NCBI GenBank assembly: GCA_038258215.1
Contig: JBBSQC010000011.1
Location: 1-64,000 of the forward strand
Length of the DNA: 64,000 nucleotides
Direction of reading: 5' to 3'
Source of the DNA: Fodinibacter sp038258215
Lineage (GTDB): Bacteria; Actinomycetota; Actinomycetes; Actinomycetales; Dermatophilaceae
Position 1 is the first letter of the stretch; each line of letters starts with the position of its first letter. Both the position numbers and the translations under genes were made by a program. The notes beneath the pieces are model-generated. The model saw nothing but the letters and a program-made list of their open reading frames with translations. It searched no databases and was not told the DNA's origin. Shown piece by piece: positions 29,463 to 37,666 of this stretch.

Positions 29463-30773
29463 ATGGCACCGGTGCTCACCCCCTCGGCGCGGCGCGGCTA
29501 CGGCCTCGGCTCGGTCGCCACCGGTTCCTTCGGGACGGTTCCCGGCCTCCTGCTCCTGCCGTACCTCACGGACCGGGTCGGCCTCGCCGCCGGGCTCGCG
29601 GGTCTCGTGGTGCTGGTCCCCAAGGCGTGGGACGTCGTCCTCAACCCGGTCGCCGGCCGGATCAGTGACCGCTCCGAGCACCCCGCCGGGCGCCGCAGGC
29701 CGTTCCTCATCCGCGCGGGGGCCACGCTGTCGGTCGCGTTCGTGCTCCTGTTCTGGGGCCCGACGTCGCCCACCGCCCTGGCCACGACCTGGGTGGTGGT
29801 GACGTTCCTGGCCTGCGCCACGGCATACGCCTTCTTCCAGGTGCCCTACGTCGCGATGCCCGACGAGATGACCGACGACTACGACGAGCGCACCCGGCTG
29901 ATGACGTGGCGGGTCGCGATCCTCGCCCTGGCCATCCTCCTGAGCGGCGGCCTCTCCCCCCTCGTGCGCGACGCCCTCGGACCGACCTGGGGCTACCGCG
30001 GTGTCGGCGTCTTCGTCGGTGCCCTCATCCTCCTGGGCACCCTCGGCGCGTGGTGGGGCACCCGGAACACGACGATGAGCCGGGCCGCCACGGCCGGGGG
30101 CAGCCTGCGCGACCAGCTGCGCGTGGTGGCCGCGGCCCGCGACTTCCGCATCCTGCTGCTGGGGTTCGTGATCCAGGCGCTCGCCATCGGTGCGATGCTC
30201 GCCGGCGTCGACTACGTCGCCCGCGTCATCCTCGGGCGCAGCACCCTCTCCACGGTGCTCTTCGTGTGCTTCGTGGGCCCCGCCCTGCTCGTGACCCCGG
30301 TCTGGCAGCGCGTGGGCGAGCGTCACGGAAAGCGCACCGGATACCTGTGCGGGTCGGTCCTGCTCGCTGGTGGGGCGCTGGCCGGCCTGTTCACCCTGCG
30401 GATGGGTGTCGTTGCGGCGGCCGTGAGCGTGGCCGTCGTCGGTGTGGGCTACGCGGCGTGCCAGATGTTCCCGCTCGCCATGCTGCCCGACGTCGCGGCC
30501 GCCGACACCGCTCGCACCGGTGAGGACCGCGCCGGTGTCTACACCGGGGTGTGGACGGCTGCCGAGACGCTCGGCCTGGCCTTCGGGCCCTTCCTGTATG
30601 CCGGCCTGCTGGCGGTCGGCGGCTACGTCTCGTCGACGGACGGGCTTGCCGCACAGCCGGACTCGGCGCGCACCGCGATCACCTGGGGCTTCACGCTCGT
30701 GCCCGCGGTGCTCGTCGCCGTCTCGCTCCTGGTGCTCAGAAGATATCGGCTCGACGAGGAGGTGTCCCGATGA
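29463..30773 (+). CDS. MFS/GPH-family cation-sugar-type transporter
   Basis: Twelve-helix transporter of 436 residues in the glycoside-pentoside-hexuronide (GPH, MFS_2) group. Family signatures are the early GYGLGSVATGSFGTVPGLLLLPYLTD, the loop KAWDVVLNPVAGRISDRSEHPAGRRRPFL and ALGPTWGYRGVGV. Members move sugars, sulfoquinovose-type compounds or lipids with Na+ or H+. No sugar-catabolic gene is next to it; instead it overlaps a PLP-dependent decarboxylase gene by 4 nt (ATGA). The substrate may therefore be an amine or amino acid derivative, or a sphingoid-type lipid. It is the first gene of that operon. Confidence 0.83.
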   Translation: MAPVLTPSARRGYGLGSVATGSFGTVPGLLLLPYLTDRVGLAAGLAGLVVLVPKAWDVVLNPVAGRISDRSEHPAGRRRPFLIRAGATLSVAFVLLFWGPTSPTALATTWVVVTFLACATAYAFFQVPYVAMPDEMTDDYDERTRLMTWRVAILALAILLSGGLSPLVRDALGPTWGYRGVGVFVGALILLGTLGAWWGTRNTTMSRAATAGGSLRDQLRVVAAARDFRILLLGFVIQALAIGAMLAGVDYVARVILGRSTLSTVLFVCFVGPALLVTPVWQRVGERHGKRTGYLCGSVLLAGGALAGLFTLRMGVVAAAVSVAVVGVGYAACQMFPLAMLPDVAAADTARTGEDRAGVYTGVWTAAETLGLAFGPFLYAGLLAVGGYVSSTDGLAAQPDSARTAITWGFTLVPAVLVAVSLLVLRRYRLDEEVSR

Positions 30774-32281
30774 CCGGAGACGACCTGGACAACGACCCCA
30801 AACACATCGACCCCGACCACATCGACCCCGACCACATCGACCCGGGCGGCAGCCGGTCCGCGGACGCGGTGCGTGAGGCGCTGCGGACCATGCAGTCGGG
30901 CGACCTGCCCGTGCACGGCGGACGCACCCTGGCCTACGTCTACGACTCGGGGCTGGAGGAGGTGGACGCCCTCGGTCTCGAGGCCCTGTCGATGTTCGCC
31001 GGGAGCAACGGGCTCGACCCGACGGCCTTCCCATCCCTGGCGAGAATGGAGAACGACCTCGTCGCGATGGCGGGCCGCTTCCTCGACGCTCCGGACGGTT
31101 TCGCGGGGTCGGTCACCTCCGGGGGCACCGAGTCGATCCTGCTCGCGGTGCTCGCGGCCCGTGACGGCGCCACCACCGTGCCCGAGGGTGCGACGCCGAG
31201 CATGGTGCTGCCGGCGACCGTGCACGCGGCCTTCCTCAAGGCGGCGAAGTTCTTCGGGGTGCGGGCCGTCGTCGTGGATGTCGACCCCGAGACGATGCGG
31301 GCCGACGTCGCGGCGATGGAGGCGGCGATCGACGACACGACGGTCCTGCTCGTCGGGTCCGCCCCCTCCTACGCCCACGGCGTCATCGACCCGATCCCCG
31401 AGCTCGCGGCGGCGGCATCGGCGCGCGGCATCCGCTTCCACGTCGACGCGTGCATCGGGGGCTGGGTGCTGCCCCACCTCGACGACGTGCCCCCGTGGAC
31501 CTTCGCCGTCGACGGGGTCACGAGCATGAGCGTGGACCTGCACAAGTACGCCTACACCCCCAAGGGTGTCTCGGTGGTGCTGCACCGCACGGCGGCCCTG
31601 CGGCGCTCGCACTTCTTCGCCTCGGCCGACTGGCCCGGCTACACGATGCTCAACACGACGATGCAGTCGACGAAGTCCGGGGGGCCGCTCGCCGCCGCGT
31701 GGGCGGTCACCCACCGGATCGGCCCGCAGGGCTACCGCGACCTGGCCCGGCAGGCCCGTCGGGCCACCCTCGAAATCGCCGACGGGGTCCGCGGCATCGA
31801 GGGGCTGCGCGTCTTCGTCGAGCCGGAGTCGACCCTGGTCGCGCTCACGACCGACGGGCCCTGCGACGTCTTCACCATCGCCGACCAGATGCTCGCGCGC
31901 GGGTGGTTCGTCCAGCCGCAGATGAGCTATCGCGACCTCCCGGCGACGCTGCACCTCACCCCGTCCGCCGCCACGGCACCCTCGGTGCCGGAGTTCGTCG
32001 TGGCACTGGGGGAGGCCGCAGCCGCGGCCCGGGACCAAGGTCCGGTCGCGCTCGACCCGTCCCTCGCCGGGCTGGTCGGCTCCCTGGACCCCTCGACCCT
32101 CGACGAGTCGGGCTTCACCGGGCTGCTCGCCGCGGCGGGGTTGGCCGGCGACGATGGGCAGATCGCGCTGCCGCAGCAGATGGCGCCGGTCAACGCCCTG
32201 CTCGACGCCTGCCCCCCCGCGCTGCGCGAGGCGCTGCTCATCGGGGTGCTCGACCTCCTCTCGCGACCCACCCGCACCTGA
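30770..32281 (+). CDS. PLP-dependent decarboxylase / sphingosine-1-phosphate lyase-like enzyme
   Basis: Group II PLP decarboxylase-fold enzyme of 503 residues, closer in layout to sphingosine-1-phosphate lyase and its bacterial relatives than to glutamate decarboxylase. PLP-site features include GSVTSGGTESILLAVLAARD, VGSAPSYAHGVIDPIPELA, the HVDACIGGWVLP aspartate and the Schiff-base Lys259 in SVDLHKYAYTPKG. The N-terminus carries a small repeat, DHIDPDHIDP, encoded by a 15-nt tandem repeat. GAGGAGG precedes ATG 30770, which overlaps the transporter stop. The reaction could be cleavage of a phosphorylated long-chain base or decarboxylation of an amino acid; the sequence alone does not decide. 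Confidence 0.82.
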   Translation: MTGDDLDNDPKHIDPDHIDPDHIDPGGSRSADAVREALRTMQSGDLPVHGGRTLAYVYDSGLEEVDALGLEALSMFAGSNGLDPTAFPSLARMENDLVAMAGRFLDAPDGFAGSVTSGGTESILLAVLAARDGATTVPEGATPSMVLPATVHAAFLKAAKFFGVRAVVVDVDPETMRADVAAMEAAIDDTTVLLVGSAPSYAHGVIDPIPELAAAASARGIRFHVDACIGGWVLPHLDDVPPWTFAVDGVTSMSVDLHKYAYTPKGVSVVLHRTAALRRSHFFASADWPGYTMLNTTMQSTKSGGPLAAAWAVTHRIGPQGYRDLARQARRATLEIADGVRGIEGLRVFVEPESTLVALTTDGPCDVFTIADQMLARGWFVQPQMSYRDLPATLHLTPSAATAPSVPEFVVALGEAAAAARDQGPVALDPSLAGLVGSLDPSTLDESGFTGLLAAAGLAGDDGQIALPQQMAPVNALLDACPPALREALLIGVLDLLSRPTRT

Positions 32282-32365
32282 CGTCTTCTCCGACCCCGCA
32301 GGTTGCCTCCCCGTGCCACGACGTGTTTGCTGGGAGGGCTCTCCCACCGTGCCGAAAGGACGACG

Positions 32366-33997
32366 ATGTCGACCACCACCCCGGACCCAGCCGTCTCGCA
32401 CACGGTCGGGTCCCTCGAGCCGCCCCTGCTCGAGCAGACCATCGGCGCCAACCTCGACGCCACGGTTGCGCGCTTCCCCGGCCGCGACGCACTCGTGGAC
32501 CGGGCCCAGGGACTGCGGATGACGTATGCCGAGCTGGGCGCCGAGGTCAACCGCCTCGCCCGGGGCTTGGTCGACGCCGGCCTGCAGCGGGGTGACCGGG
32601 TCGGGATCTGGGCTCCCAACTGTGCGGAGTGGGTGCTGACCCAGTACGCCACAGCCAAGGTCGGCGCCGTGCTCGTCAACATCAACCCGGCCTACCGCTC
32701 GCACGAGGTCACCTTCGTGCTCGGGCAGGCCGGCATCCGGATGATGGTCGTCGCCGAGTCCTTCAAGGGCTCGGACTACCCGGCGATGGTCGATGCCGCG
32801 CGCGCCGAGTGCCCGGCCCTGGAGAAGGTGTTCGTCATCGGCGGGCAGTCCTGGCACGACCTGCTCGAGCGGGCCGACAAGGTCAGCCCGGAACGGCTGG
32901 CGATGATCTCGGCCGAGCTGGACACCCACGACGCGATAAACATCCAGTACACCTCTGGCACAACAGGTTTCCCGAAGGGTGCCACTCTCTCGCACCACAA
33001 CATCCTCAACAACGGCCACCTCGTCGGCGAGCTCTGCCACTACACCGAGGCCGACCGGATCTGCATCCCGGTGCCCTTCTACCACTGCTTCGGGATGGTC
33101 ATGGGCAACCTCGCGGCGACCTCGCACGGGGCGTGCATGGTCATCCCGGCGCCGGGCTTCGACCCGGCCCTCACCCTCGAGGCGGTCGCCGACGAGCGGT
33201 GCACCTCGCTCTACGGCGTGCCGACGATGTTCATCGCCGAGTGGTCCCTGGCCGACTTCGAGACCTACGACATCAGCAGCGTGCGCACCGGGATCATGGC
33301 GGGCTCGCCCTGCCCGGCCTCGATGATGACCAAGCTCATCGAGGCCGGCATCGATGAGATGACGATCTGCTACGGCATGACCGAGACCTCGCCGGTGTCG
33401 ACCCAGAACCGCACCGACGACTCGTTCGAGCGGAAGGTCGGCACCGTGGGGTCCGTGCACCCCCACCTCGAGATCAAGGTGGTCGACCCCCTGACGCGCG
33501 AGACGCTGCCGCGTGGGGAGGCCGGCGAGTTCTGCACGAAGGGCTACTCGGTGATGCTCGGCTACTGGGAGGAGCCCGAGAAGACCGCGGAGGTGCTCGC
33601 CGACGGCTGGATGCACACCGGTGACATCGCCGTCATGGACGAGCACGGCTTCGTCGAGATCACCGGACGGATCAAGGACATGGTGATCCGCGGTGGGGAG
33701 AACATCTACCCCCGCGAGGTCGAGGAGTTCCTCTACACCCACCCCGACGTGCTCGACGCGCAGGTCATCGGGGTGCCCGACGAGAAGTACGGCGAGGAGC
33801 TGTGCGCCTGGGTGCGGATGCGCGAGGGTGCCGAGCCGCTCACCGCCGAGGCCGTGCGCGAGTTCGCGTCGGGGCGGCTGGCGCGCTTCAAGATCCCCCG
33901 CTACGTGCGGGTCGTCGAGGAATTCCCGATGACCGTCACGGGCAAGGTCCGCAAGGTGGAGATGCGTGCGGCGACCGTGGCGGAGCTGGGCCTGTAG
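32366..33997 (+). CDS. AMP-forming acyl-CoA synthetase (medium/long-chain)
   Basis: Acyl-adenylate-forming enzyme of 543 residues that activates a fatty acid as its CoA thioester. Motifs: P-loop YTSGTTGFPKGATLSHHN, the linker FYHCFGMVMGN, YGMTETSPVS, the ATP-binding DGWMHTGDIAVMDEHG, hinge GRIKDMVIRGGENIYPREVEE, and the C-terminal lysine in TVTGKVRKVEM. The pattern matches the FadD35/AcsF-like branch, often annotated AMP-binding protein or fatty-acyl-CoA synthase. ATG 32366 has AAAGGA at good spacing. It is 84 nt after the decarboxylase and probably has its own promoter. It could feed acyl-CoA to beta-oxidation or to the ole pathway, but that link is inference. Confidence 0.9.
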   Translation: MSTTTPDPAVSHTVGSLEPPLLEQTIGANLDATVARFPGRDALVDRAQGLRMTYAELGAEVNRLARGLVDAGLQRGDRVGIWAPNCAEWVLTQYATAKVGAVLVNINPAYRSHEVTFVLGQAGIRMMVVAESFKGSDYPAMVDAARAECPALEKVFVIGGQSWHDLLERADKVSPERLAMISAELDTHDAINIQYTSGTTGFPKGATLSHHNILNNGHLVGELCHYTEADRICIPVPFYHCFGMVMGNLAATSHGACMVIPAPGFDPALTLEAVADERCTSLYGVPTMFIAEWSLADFETYDISSVRTGIMAGSPCPASMMTKLIEAGIDEMTICYGMTETSPVSTQNRTDDSFERKVGTVGSVHPHLEIKVVDPLTRETLPRGEAGEFCTKGYSVMLGYWEEPEKTAEVLADGWMHTGDIAVMDEHGFVEITGRIKDMVIRGGENIYPREVEEFLYTHPDVLDAQVIGVPDEKYGEELCAWVRMREGAEPLTAEAVREFASGRLARFKIPRYVRVVEEFPMTVTGKVRKVEMRAATVAELGL

Positions 33998-34002
33998 CCG
34001 GG

Positions 34003-34008
34003 TAGGTT
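34003..34008 (+). promoter_or_regulatory. Possible -10 box upstream of the acidic repeat protein
   Basis: TAGGTT, with no start codon at leaderless distance. It would give a leader of about 45 nt before ATG 34061. Confidence 0.35.
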
Positions 34009-34060
34009 GTGCCGCGAGCGGGCCCCGTGCGGGGGCGCGCACGAGGACAAGGACATCTCC

Positions 34061-35548
34061 ATGGGCGGCCCGATCGTCATCCTGCTCGTCGTCATCGTGG
34101 TGGTGGTGCTGATCGCCGTGGTCATCGGGTTCCTCTTCGCGGGGCGATCCCGGAAGCAGGACGAACAGCGGGTGGAGGCGGCCGGCATCCGGTCCGATGC
34201 CGGTGAGCTGGCCGCGACCATGACCGGCCAGGCCGCCTTCGCGCAGCAGGCCGAGGAGCGCGCCGGCCTCGTTCGTGCCGAGGCTGACGAGAAGGCCAGG
34301 GAGGCCGAGACCCTGGAGTCGGATGCGCAGGCCCACCGGCACGAGGCCGAGGCCACCCGCACGGAGTACGAGGCGCGGCTGCGCCGAGCCGACGAGATCG
34401 ACCCCGACGTGGACGAGTCGGCGTCGCCCGCCGCCGGCGGTCCCCGGGGTGAGGACGTCACCCCGGAAGAGAGCGAGCAGGCAGAGGTTTACCCCGAGGG
34501 CGATCTGGGCACCGTGGACAACATGACCGATACCGAGAACCAGTCCAGCGACGACCCGCGCGCCGACGCGGCCGACCAGGAGGGGACGCGCCCCGACGAG
34601 AAGCCGGCCGACTCCTCCGGAGCGGGTGGGATGGCCATGGTCGCCGACCCCGACCAGTATGCCGCCACCGAGCCGGTGAGTGCGAAGGACCAGTCCCCGC
34701 CGGTGGAGCGGGATCTCTCCGACTCCGACAGTGCGCTGGACGGGTCGTCGGACGCCTCGGAGGCCTCGGACGCTTCGGACGCTTCGGACGCTTCGGACGT
34801 CTCGGACGCGGTTGACGAGGCTGACGAGGCGGACACGGACGACACGGTCGCGGATGCCGCCGACGAGCCGGCCGACTCCTCCGCTTCTGGTGGGATGGCC
34901 ATGGTGACCGACCCCGACGAGTACGCCGCCACCGAGCCGGTGAGTGCGAAGGACCAGTCCCCGCCGGTGGAGCGTGACCTCTCCGACTCCGACAGTGCGC
35001 TCGGCGGGTCGTCGGACGCCACCGACGGGGACGACGGCGACGACGGGGACACCGACACCACGGTCTCGGATGACGACGAGCCCGAGGAGTCCGAGGGGGA
35101 GGAGCACGACCCCACCCCCGCCAAGGACTGGGGCGCCGACGAGGGTGAGCTGCTCGAGGACACCCACGAGCGCGGCGAGCGCCTCGCACAGGATCGCGCC
35201 GACCTAGAGGGCTCGGACGAGGCCCCCACGGACCAGGCTGACGACGCATCGGAGGACTCACAGGCATCGGAGGACTCACACGACCCGGAGGACTCGGACG
35301 ACTCGGACGCGGCATCCACCCGCCGGGTCTCGGAGTTCGACGAGATCCGGGACGGGGGCTTCGGGGTGGGCTCCGCGGCGCTGATCGACGACGGCGCGCA
35401 GCCGCTGGGCCACCCGGTCCAGGGCTACCGCGACACGATGACCTTCCGCTCCCCGAGCGACCCCGGCTACGACTCGACGGAGCCGGATGTGTGGTTCTAC
35501 GACGAGGGGGCCGCTGAGCGTTGCGGCTTCAGCCACTCCGAGGGCTGA
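34061..35548 (+). CDS. Acidic repeat-containing membrane-anchored protein with a sunset-like C-terminal domain
   Basis: Protein of 495 residues. One N-terminal transmembrane helix (about 4-28, IVILLVVIVVVVLIAVVIGFLF) is followed by a basic stop, a coiled-coil-prone Ala/Glu/Arg helix (about 35-115), and a very acidic Asp/Ser/Glu-rich middle. The middle contains two copies of a unit with GGMAMVxDPDxYAATEPVS and DQSPPVERDLSDSDSAL, and an (A)SD tandem run. The C-terminal ~65 residues form a compact segment (ALIDDGAQPLGHPVQGYRD, then FRSPSDPGY and VWFYDEGAAERCGF) similar to the sunset domain of actinobacterial proteins. ATG 34061 fits a GAGGACAAGGA upstream region. Function is unknown; it may be a cell-envelope-associated scaffold. 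Confidence 0.75.
   Translation: MGGPIVILLVVIVVVVLIAVVIGFLFAGRSRKQDEQRVEAAGIRSDAGELAATMTGQAAFAQQAEERAGLVRAEADEKAREAETLESDAQAHRHEAEATRTEYEARLRRADEIDPDVDESASPAAGGPRGEDVTPEESEQAEVYPEGDLGTVDNMTDTENQSSDDPRADAADQEGTRPDEKPADSSGAGGMAMVADPDQYAATEPVSAKDQSPPVERDLSDSDSALDGSSDASEASDASDASDASDVSDAVDEADEADTDDTVADAADEPADSSASGGMAMVTDPDEYAATEPVSAKDQSPPVERDLSDSDSALGGSSDATDGDDGDDGDTDTTVSDDDEPEESEGEEHDPTPAKDWGADEGELLEDTHERGERLAQDRADLEGSDEAPTDQADDASEDSQASEDSHDPEDSDDSDAASTRRVSEFDEIRDGGFGVGSAALIDDGAQPLGHPVQGYRDTMTFRSPSDPGYDSTEPDVWFYDEGAAERCGFSHSEG
34603..35020 (+). repeat. Two direct 154-nt repeats within the acidic protein gene
   Basis: Copies at 34603-34756 and 34867-35020, offset by 264 nt (in frame), with only scattered differences. 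Between them is an Asp/Ser run built from repeats of GCTTCGGAC. The arrangement invites in-frame expansion or deletion by recombination. Confidence 0.8.
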
Positions 35549-35580
35549 GGCCCAGGGGCTGAGGTCCAGGGGCTTAGGTC
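35542..35580 (+). repeat. 14-nt tandem repeat spanning a stop codon
   Basis: GGGCTGAGGCCCAG, GGGCTGAGGTCCAG, then GGGCTTAGGTC. The first copy contains the TGA of the acidic protein gene. Confidence 0.8.
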
Positions 35581-35630
35581 GCGGGGGCTGACGCCGGGCG
35601 CGAGGGGGTCCTGGACTCGACGGCTGCGGG

Positions 35631-36035
35631 TCAGCCCGTCGGGTCCAGGCTCACGGTCAGCAGGAACACGCTGTCCTCGAGCGCGTCCACCGCGTGCCGG
35701 TCCGGCGGGATGGGCACGAGATGCCCGGCGGCCACCACCCACTCGTGCTCCGCCGAGTGCAGGCGCACCGAGCCGCTGACCACCTGGAGCGACGCCGCCG
35801 GGGGAGAGGTGTGCTCACCCAGGGCGCTCCCGGTCGTGAGGGCCATGAGCAGCGCGCGCTGACGGGGTCCCTTGACCACGACGGCCGACGCGCGCCCGTG
35901 GGCGTCGTCGTGGGCCTGGGTGAGGAGGCGCTCGGCCAGGGCGACCAGGTCGACGACCTCGGCGGCCGGAGGGTCACCATCGGGCGGGGTGGGCGAAGTC
36001 GTGGCTGACGGGTCCCGCGAGGCGTCTTCGGTCAT
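35631..36035 (-). CDS. Cupin-fold protein
   Basis: Small protein of 134 residues with a C-terminal beta-barrel of cupin type: TGSALGEHTSPPAASLQVVSGSVRL, then WVVAAGHLVPIPPDRHAVDALEDSVFLLTV, corresponding to cupin motifs 1 and 2. Metal-ligand positions are incomplete: one His in GEHTSP and one in DRHAV. It may therefore bind a ligand without catalysis, like many stress-associated cupins. The first 30 residues are Pro/Asp-rich and probably disordered. ATG 36035 has TAGGTT 6 nt upstream on the minus strand. It diverges from pntA. Confidence 0.78.
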   Translation of the reverse strand: MTEDASRDPSATTSPTPPDGDPPAAEVVDLVALAERLLTQAHDDAHGRASAVVVKGPRQRALLMALTTGSALGEHTSPPAASLQVVSGSVRLHSAEHEWVVAAGHLVPIPPDRHAVDALEDSVFLLTVSLDPTG

Positions 36036-36041
36036 CTCCGC

Positions 36042-36047
36042 AACCTA
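36042..36047 (-). promoter_or_regulatory. -10 box of a probable leaderless promoter for the cupin gene
   Basis: TAGGTT on the minus strand, 6 nt before ATG 36035. A plus-strand TAGGTT at 36079-36084 could serve pntA with a leader of roughly 30 nt. Confidence 0.5.
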
Positions 36048-36118
36048 GTCCCTCCCGCGGGGGGCACGGCCCAACGGGTAGGTTCGTGGCCGTCCGGTTC
36101 GATCGGAGAGGACCAGCT

Positions 36119-37666
36119 GTGCGCATCGGAGTGCCCCGTGAGTCCAGGGCCGGCGAGAGCCGGGTCGCTGCGACCCCCAAGACGGTCGAGCAGCTGGTGG
36201 CCCTCGGCTACGCGGTGTTCGTGCAGGAGGGGGCCGGCGCCGCGGCCAGCTTCGCCGACGCGGCATACGCGGCGGCCGGCGCGGACGTCATCGGCGAGGC
36301 GGTCTGGAACACCGACGTGGTGCTCAAGGTCAACGCACCGGACGACTCCGAGGTCGACCGCCTCCGCCGGGGCCAGGTGCTCGTCTCGCTGCTGGCTCCC
36401 GCACTGAGCCCCGAGCTCATCGAGCGGCTCTCCTCCCGTGGGGTCACGGCCCTGGCGATGGATGCCGTGCCGCGCATCTCGCGCGCCCAGTCCCTCGACG
36501 TCCTGTCCTCGATGGCCAACATCGGCGGCTACCGCGCCGTGGTCGAGGCGGCGCACGAGTTCGGCTCGTTCTTCACCGGTCAGGTCACCGCCGCAGGCAA
36601 GGTGCCGCCGGCGAAGGTGCTCGTGGTCGGGGCCGGGGTCGCCGGGCTGGCCGCCATCGGCACGGCCAGCTCGCTGGGGGCGGTGGTCCGGGCCTTCGAC
36701 GCGCGCCCCGAGGTGGGGGAGCAGGTCGAGTCGATGGGGGCGGAGTTCCTCCGCATCGAGGTCGGGGACAGCGGGCCGTCGGCCGACGGCTACGCGAAGG
36801 AGACCTCCGCCGACTTCGACGCCCGCGCCGCCGAGCTGTACGCCGCCCAGGCCGCCGATGTCGACATCGTCATCACCACCGCGCTCATCCCCGGCCGGCC
36901 CGCCCCGCGCCTGCTCACCGAGGAGATGGTCGCCTCGATGAAACCGGGCTCGGTCGTCGTGGACATGGCCGCGGCCAACGGGGGCAATGTCGCCGGGACC
37001 GTGGCGGGCGAGAAGATCCGCACCCCCGGTGGTGTCACGATCCTCGGCTACACCGACCTCCCCGGCCGGCTGCCGACCCAGGCGTCGCAGCTGTTCGGCA
37101 CCAACATCGTCAACCTCCTGAAGCTGCTGACCCCCGAGAAGGACGGCGAGCTGGTGCTCGACCTCGACGACGTCGTGCAGCGCGGGATGACCGTGGTCCG
37201 CGATGGGGAGGTCCTCTGGCCCCCACCGCCGGTGCAGGTCTCGGCCGCTCCGGCGCCGGGCAGCGAGGGGACGTCGGCTGCGATGACGAAGCCGGTGAAG
37301 GAGCCGATGAGCCAGCGGCGGCGCCTCGGCCTCATGGGGGGTGCGGCGCTGCTGTTCCTCGTGGTCGCGGCCCTCTCACCCGAGGAGTTCCTCGGGCACT
37401 TCATGGTCTTCATGCTCTCGGTGGTCATCGGCTTCTACGTGATCGGCAACGTGCACCACGCGCTGCACACCCCGCTGATGTCGGTGACCAACGCGATCAG
37501 CGGCATCATCATCGTCGGCGCCCTACTCCAGATCGGCCACGGCCAGGTGTGGGTCACCGTGCTCGCGTTCATCGGGGTGCTCCTCGCGAGCATCAACATC
37601 TTCGGTGGGTTCCGGGTGACGGCCCGGATGCTCCAGATGTTCAGGCGTGACGAGGTGGCCCGATGA
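36119..37666 (+). CDS. pntA: NAD(P) transhydrogenase subunit alpha
   Basis: Subunit of the proton-translocating transhydrogenase that uses the proton gradient to make NADPH from NADH. In 515 residues it carries the whole alpha chain: the AlaDH/PNT N-terminal domain (VRIGVPRESRAGESRVAATP), the NAD(H) Rossmann domain (VLVVGAGVAGLAAIGTASSLGAVVRAFDARPEV), and about four C-terminal transmembrane helices after residue ~400. Some relatives split this into PntAA and PntAB; here it is one protein. GTG 36119 is chosen because GGAGAGGA precedes it and the protein then starts at the conserved strand; the frame opens earlier at 36086. It overlaps pntB by 4 nt (ATGA). Confidence 0.93.
   Translation: MRIGVPRESRAGESRVAATPKTVEQLVALGYAVFVQEGAGAAASFADAAYAAAGADVIGEAVWNTDVVLKVNAPDDSEVDRLRRGQVLVSLLAPALSPELIERLSSRGVTALAMDAVPRISRAQSLDVLSSMANIGGYRAVVEAAHEFGSFFTGQVTAAGKVPPAKVLVVGAGVAGLAAIGTASSLGAVVRAFDARPEVGEQVESMGAEFLRIEVGDSGPSADGYAKETSADFDARAAELYAAQAADVDIVITTALIPGRPAPRLLTEEMVASMKPGSVVVDMAAANGGNVAGTVAGEKIRTPGGVTILGYTDLPGRLPTQASQLFGTNIVNLLKLLTPEKDGELVLDLDDVVQRGMTVVRDGEVLWPPPPVQVSAAPAPGSEGTSAAMTKPVKEPMSQRRRLGLMGGAALLFLVVAALSPEEFLGHFMVFMLSVVIGFYVIGNVHHALHTPLMSVTNAISGIIIVGALLQIGHGQVWVTVLAFIGVLLASINIFGGFRVTARMLQMFRRDEVAR

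Noticed and set aside
34741..34820. CRISPR-like short repeats
   Set aside because: The 9-12 nt repeats have no spacers and encode an Asp/Ser run within a protein gene.
30623..35167. Very long minus-strand open frame (1514 codons)
   Set aside because: It is antisense to four well-supported plus-strand genes with strong G/C third positions, which keep the opposite frame open. Composition is Gly/Arg/Val/His-rich with no domain.
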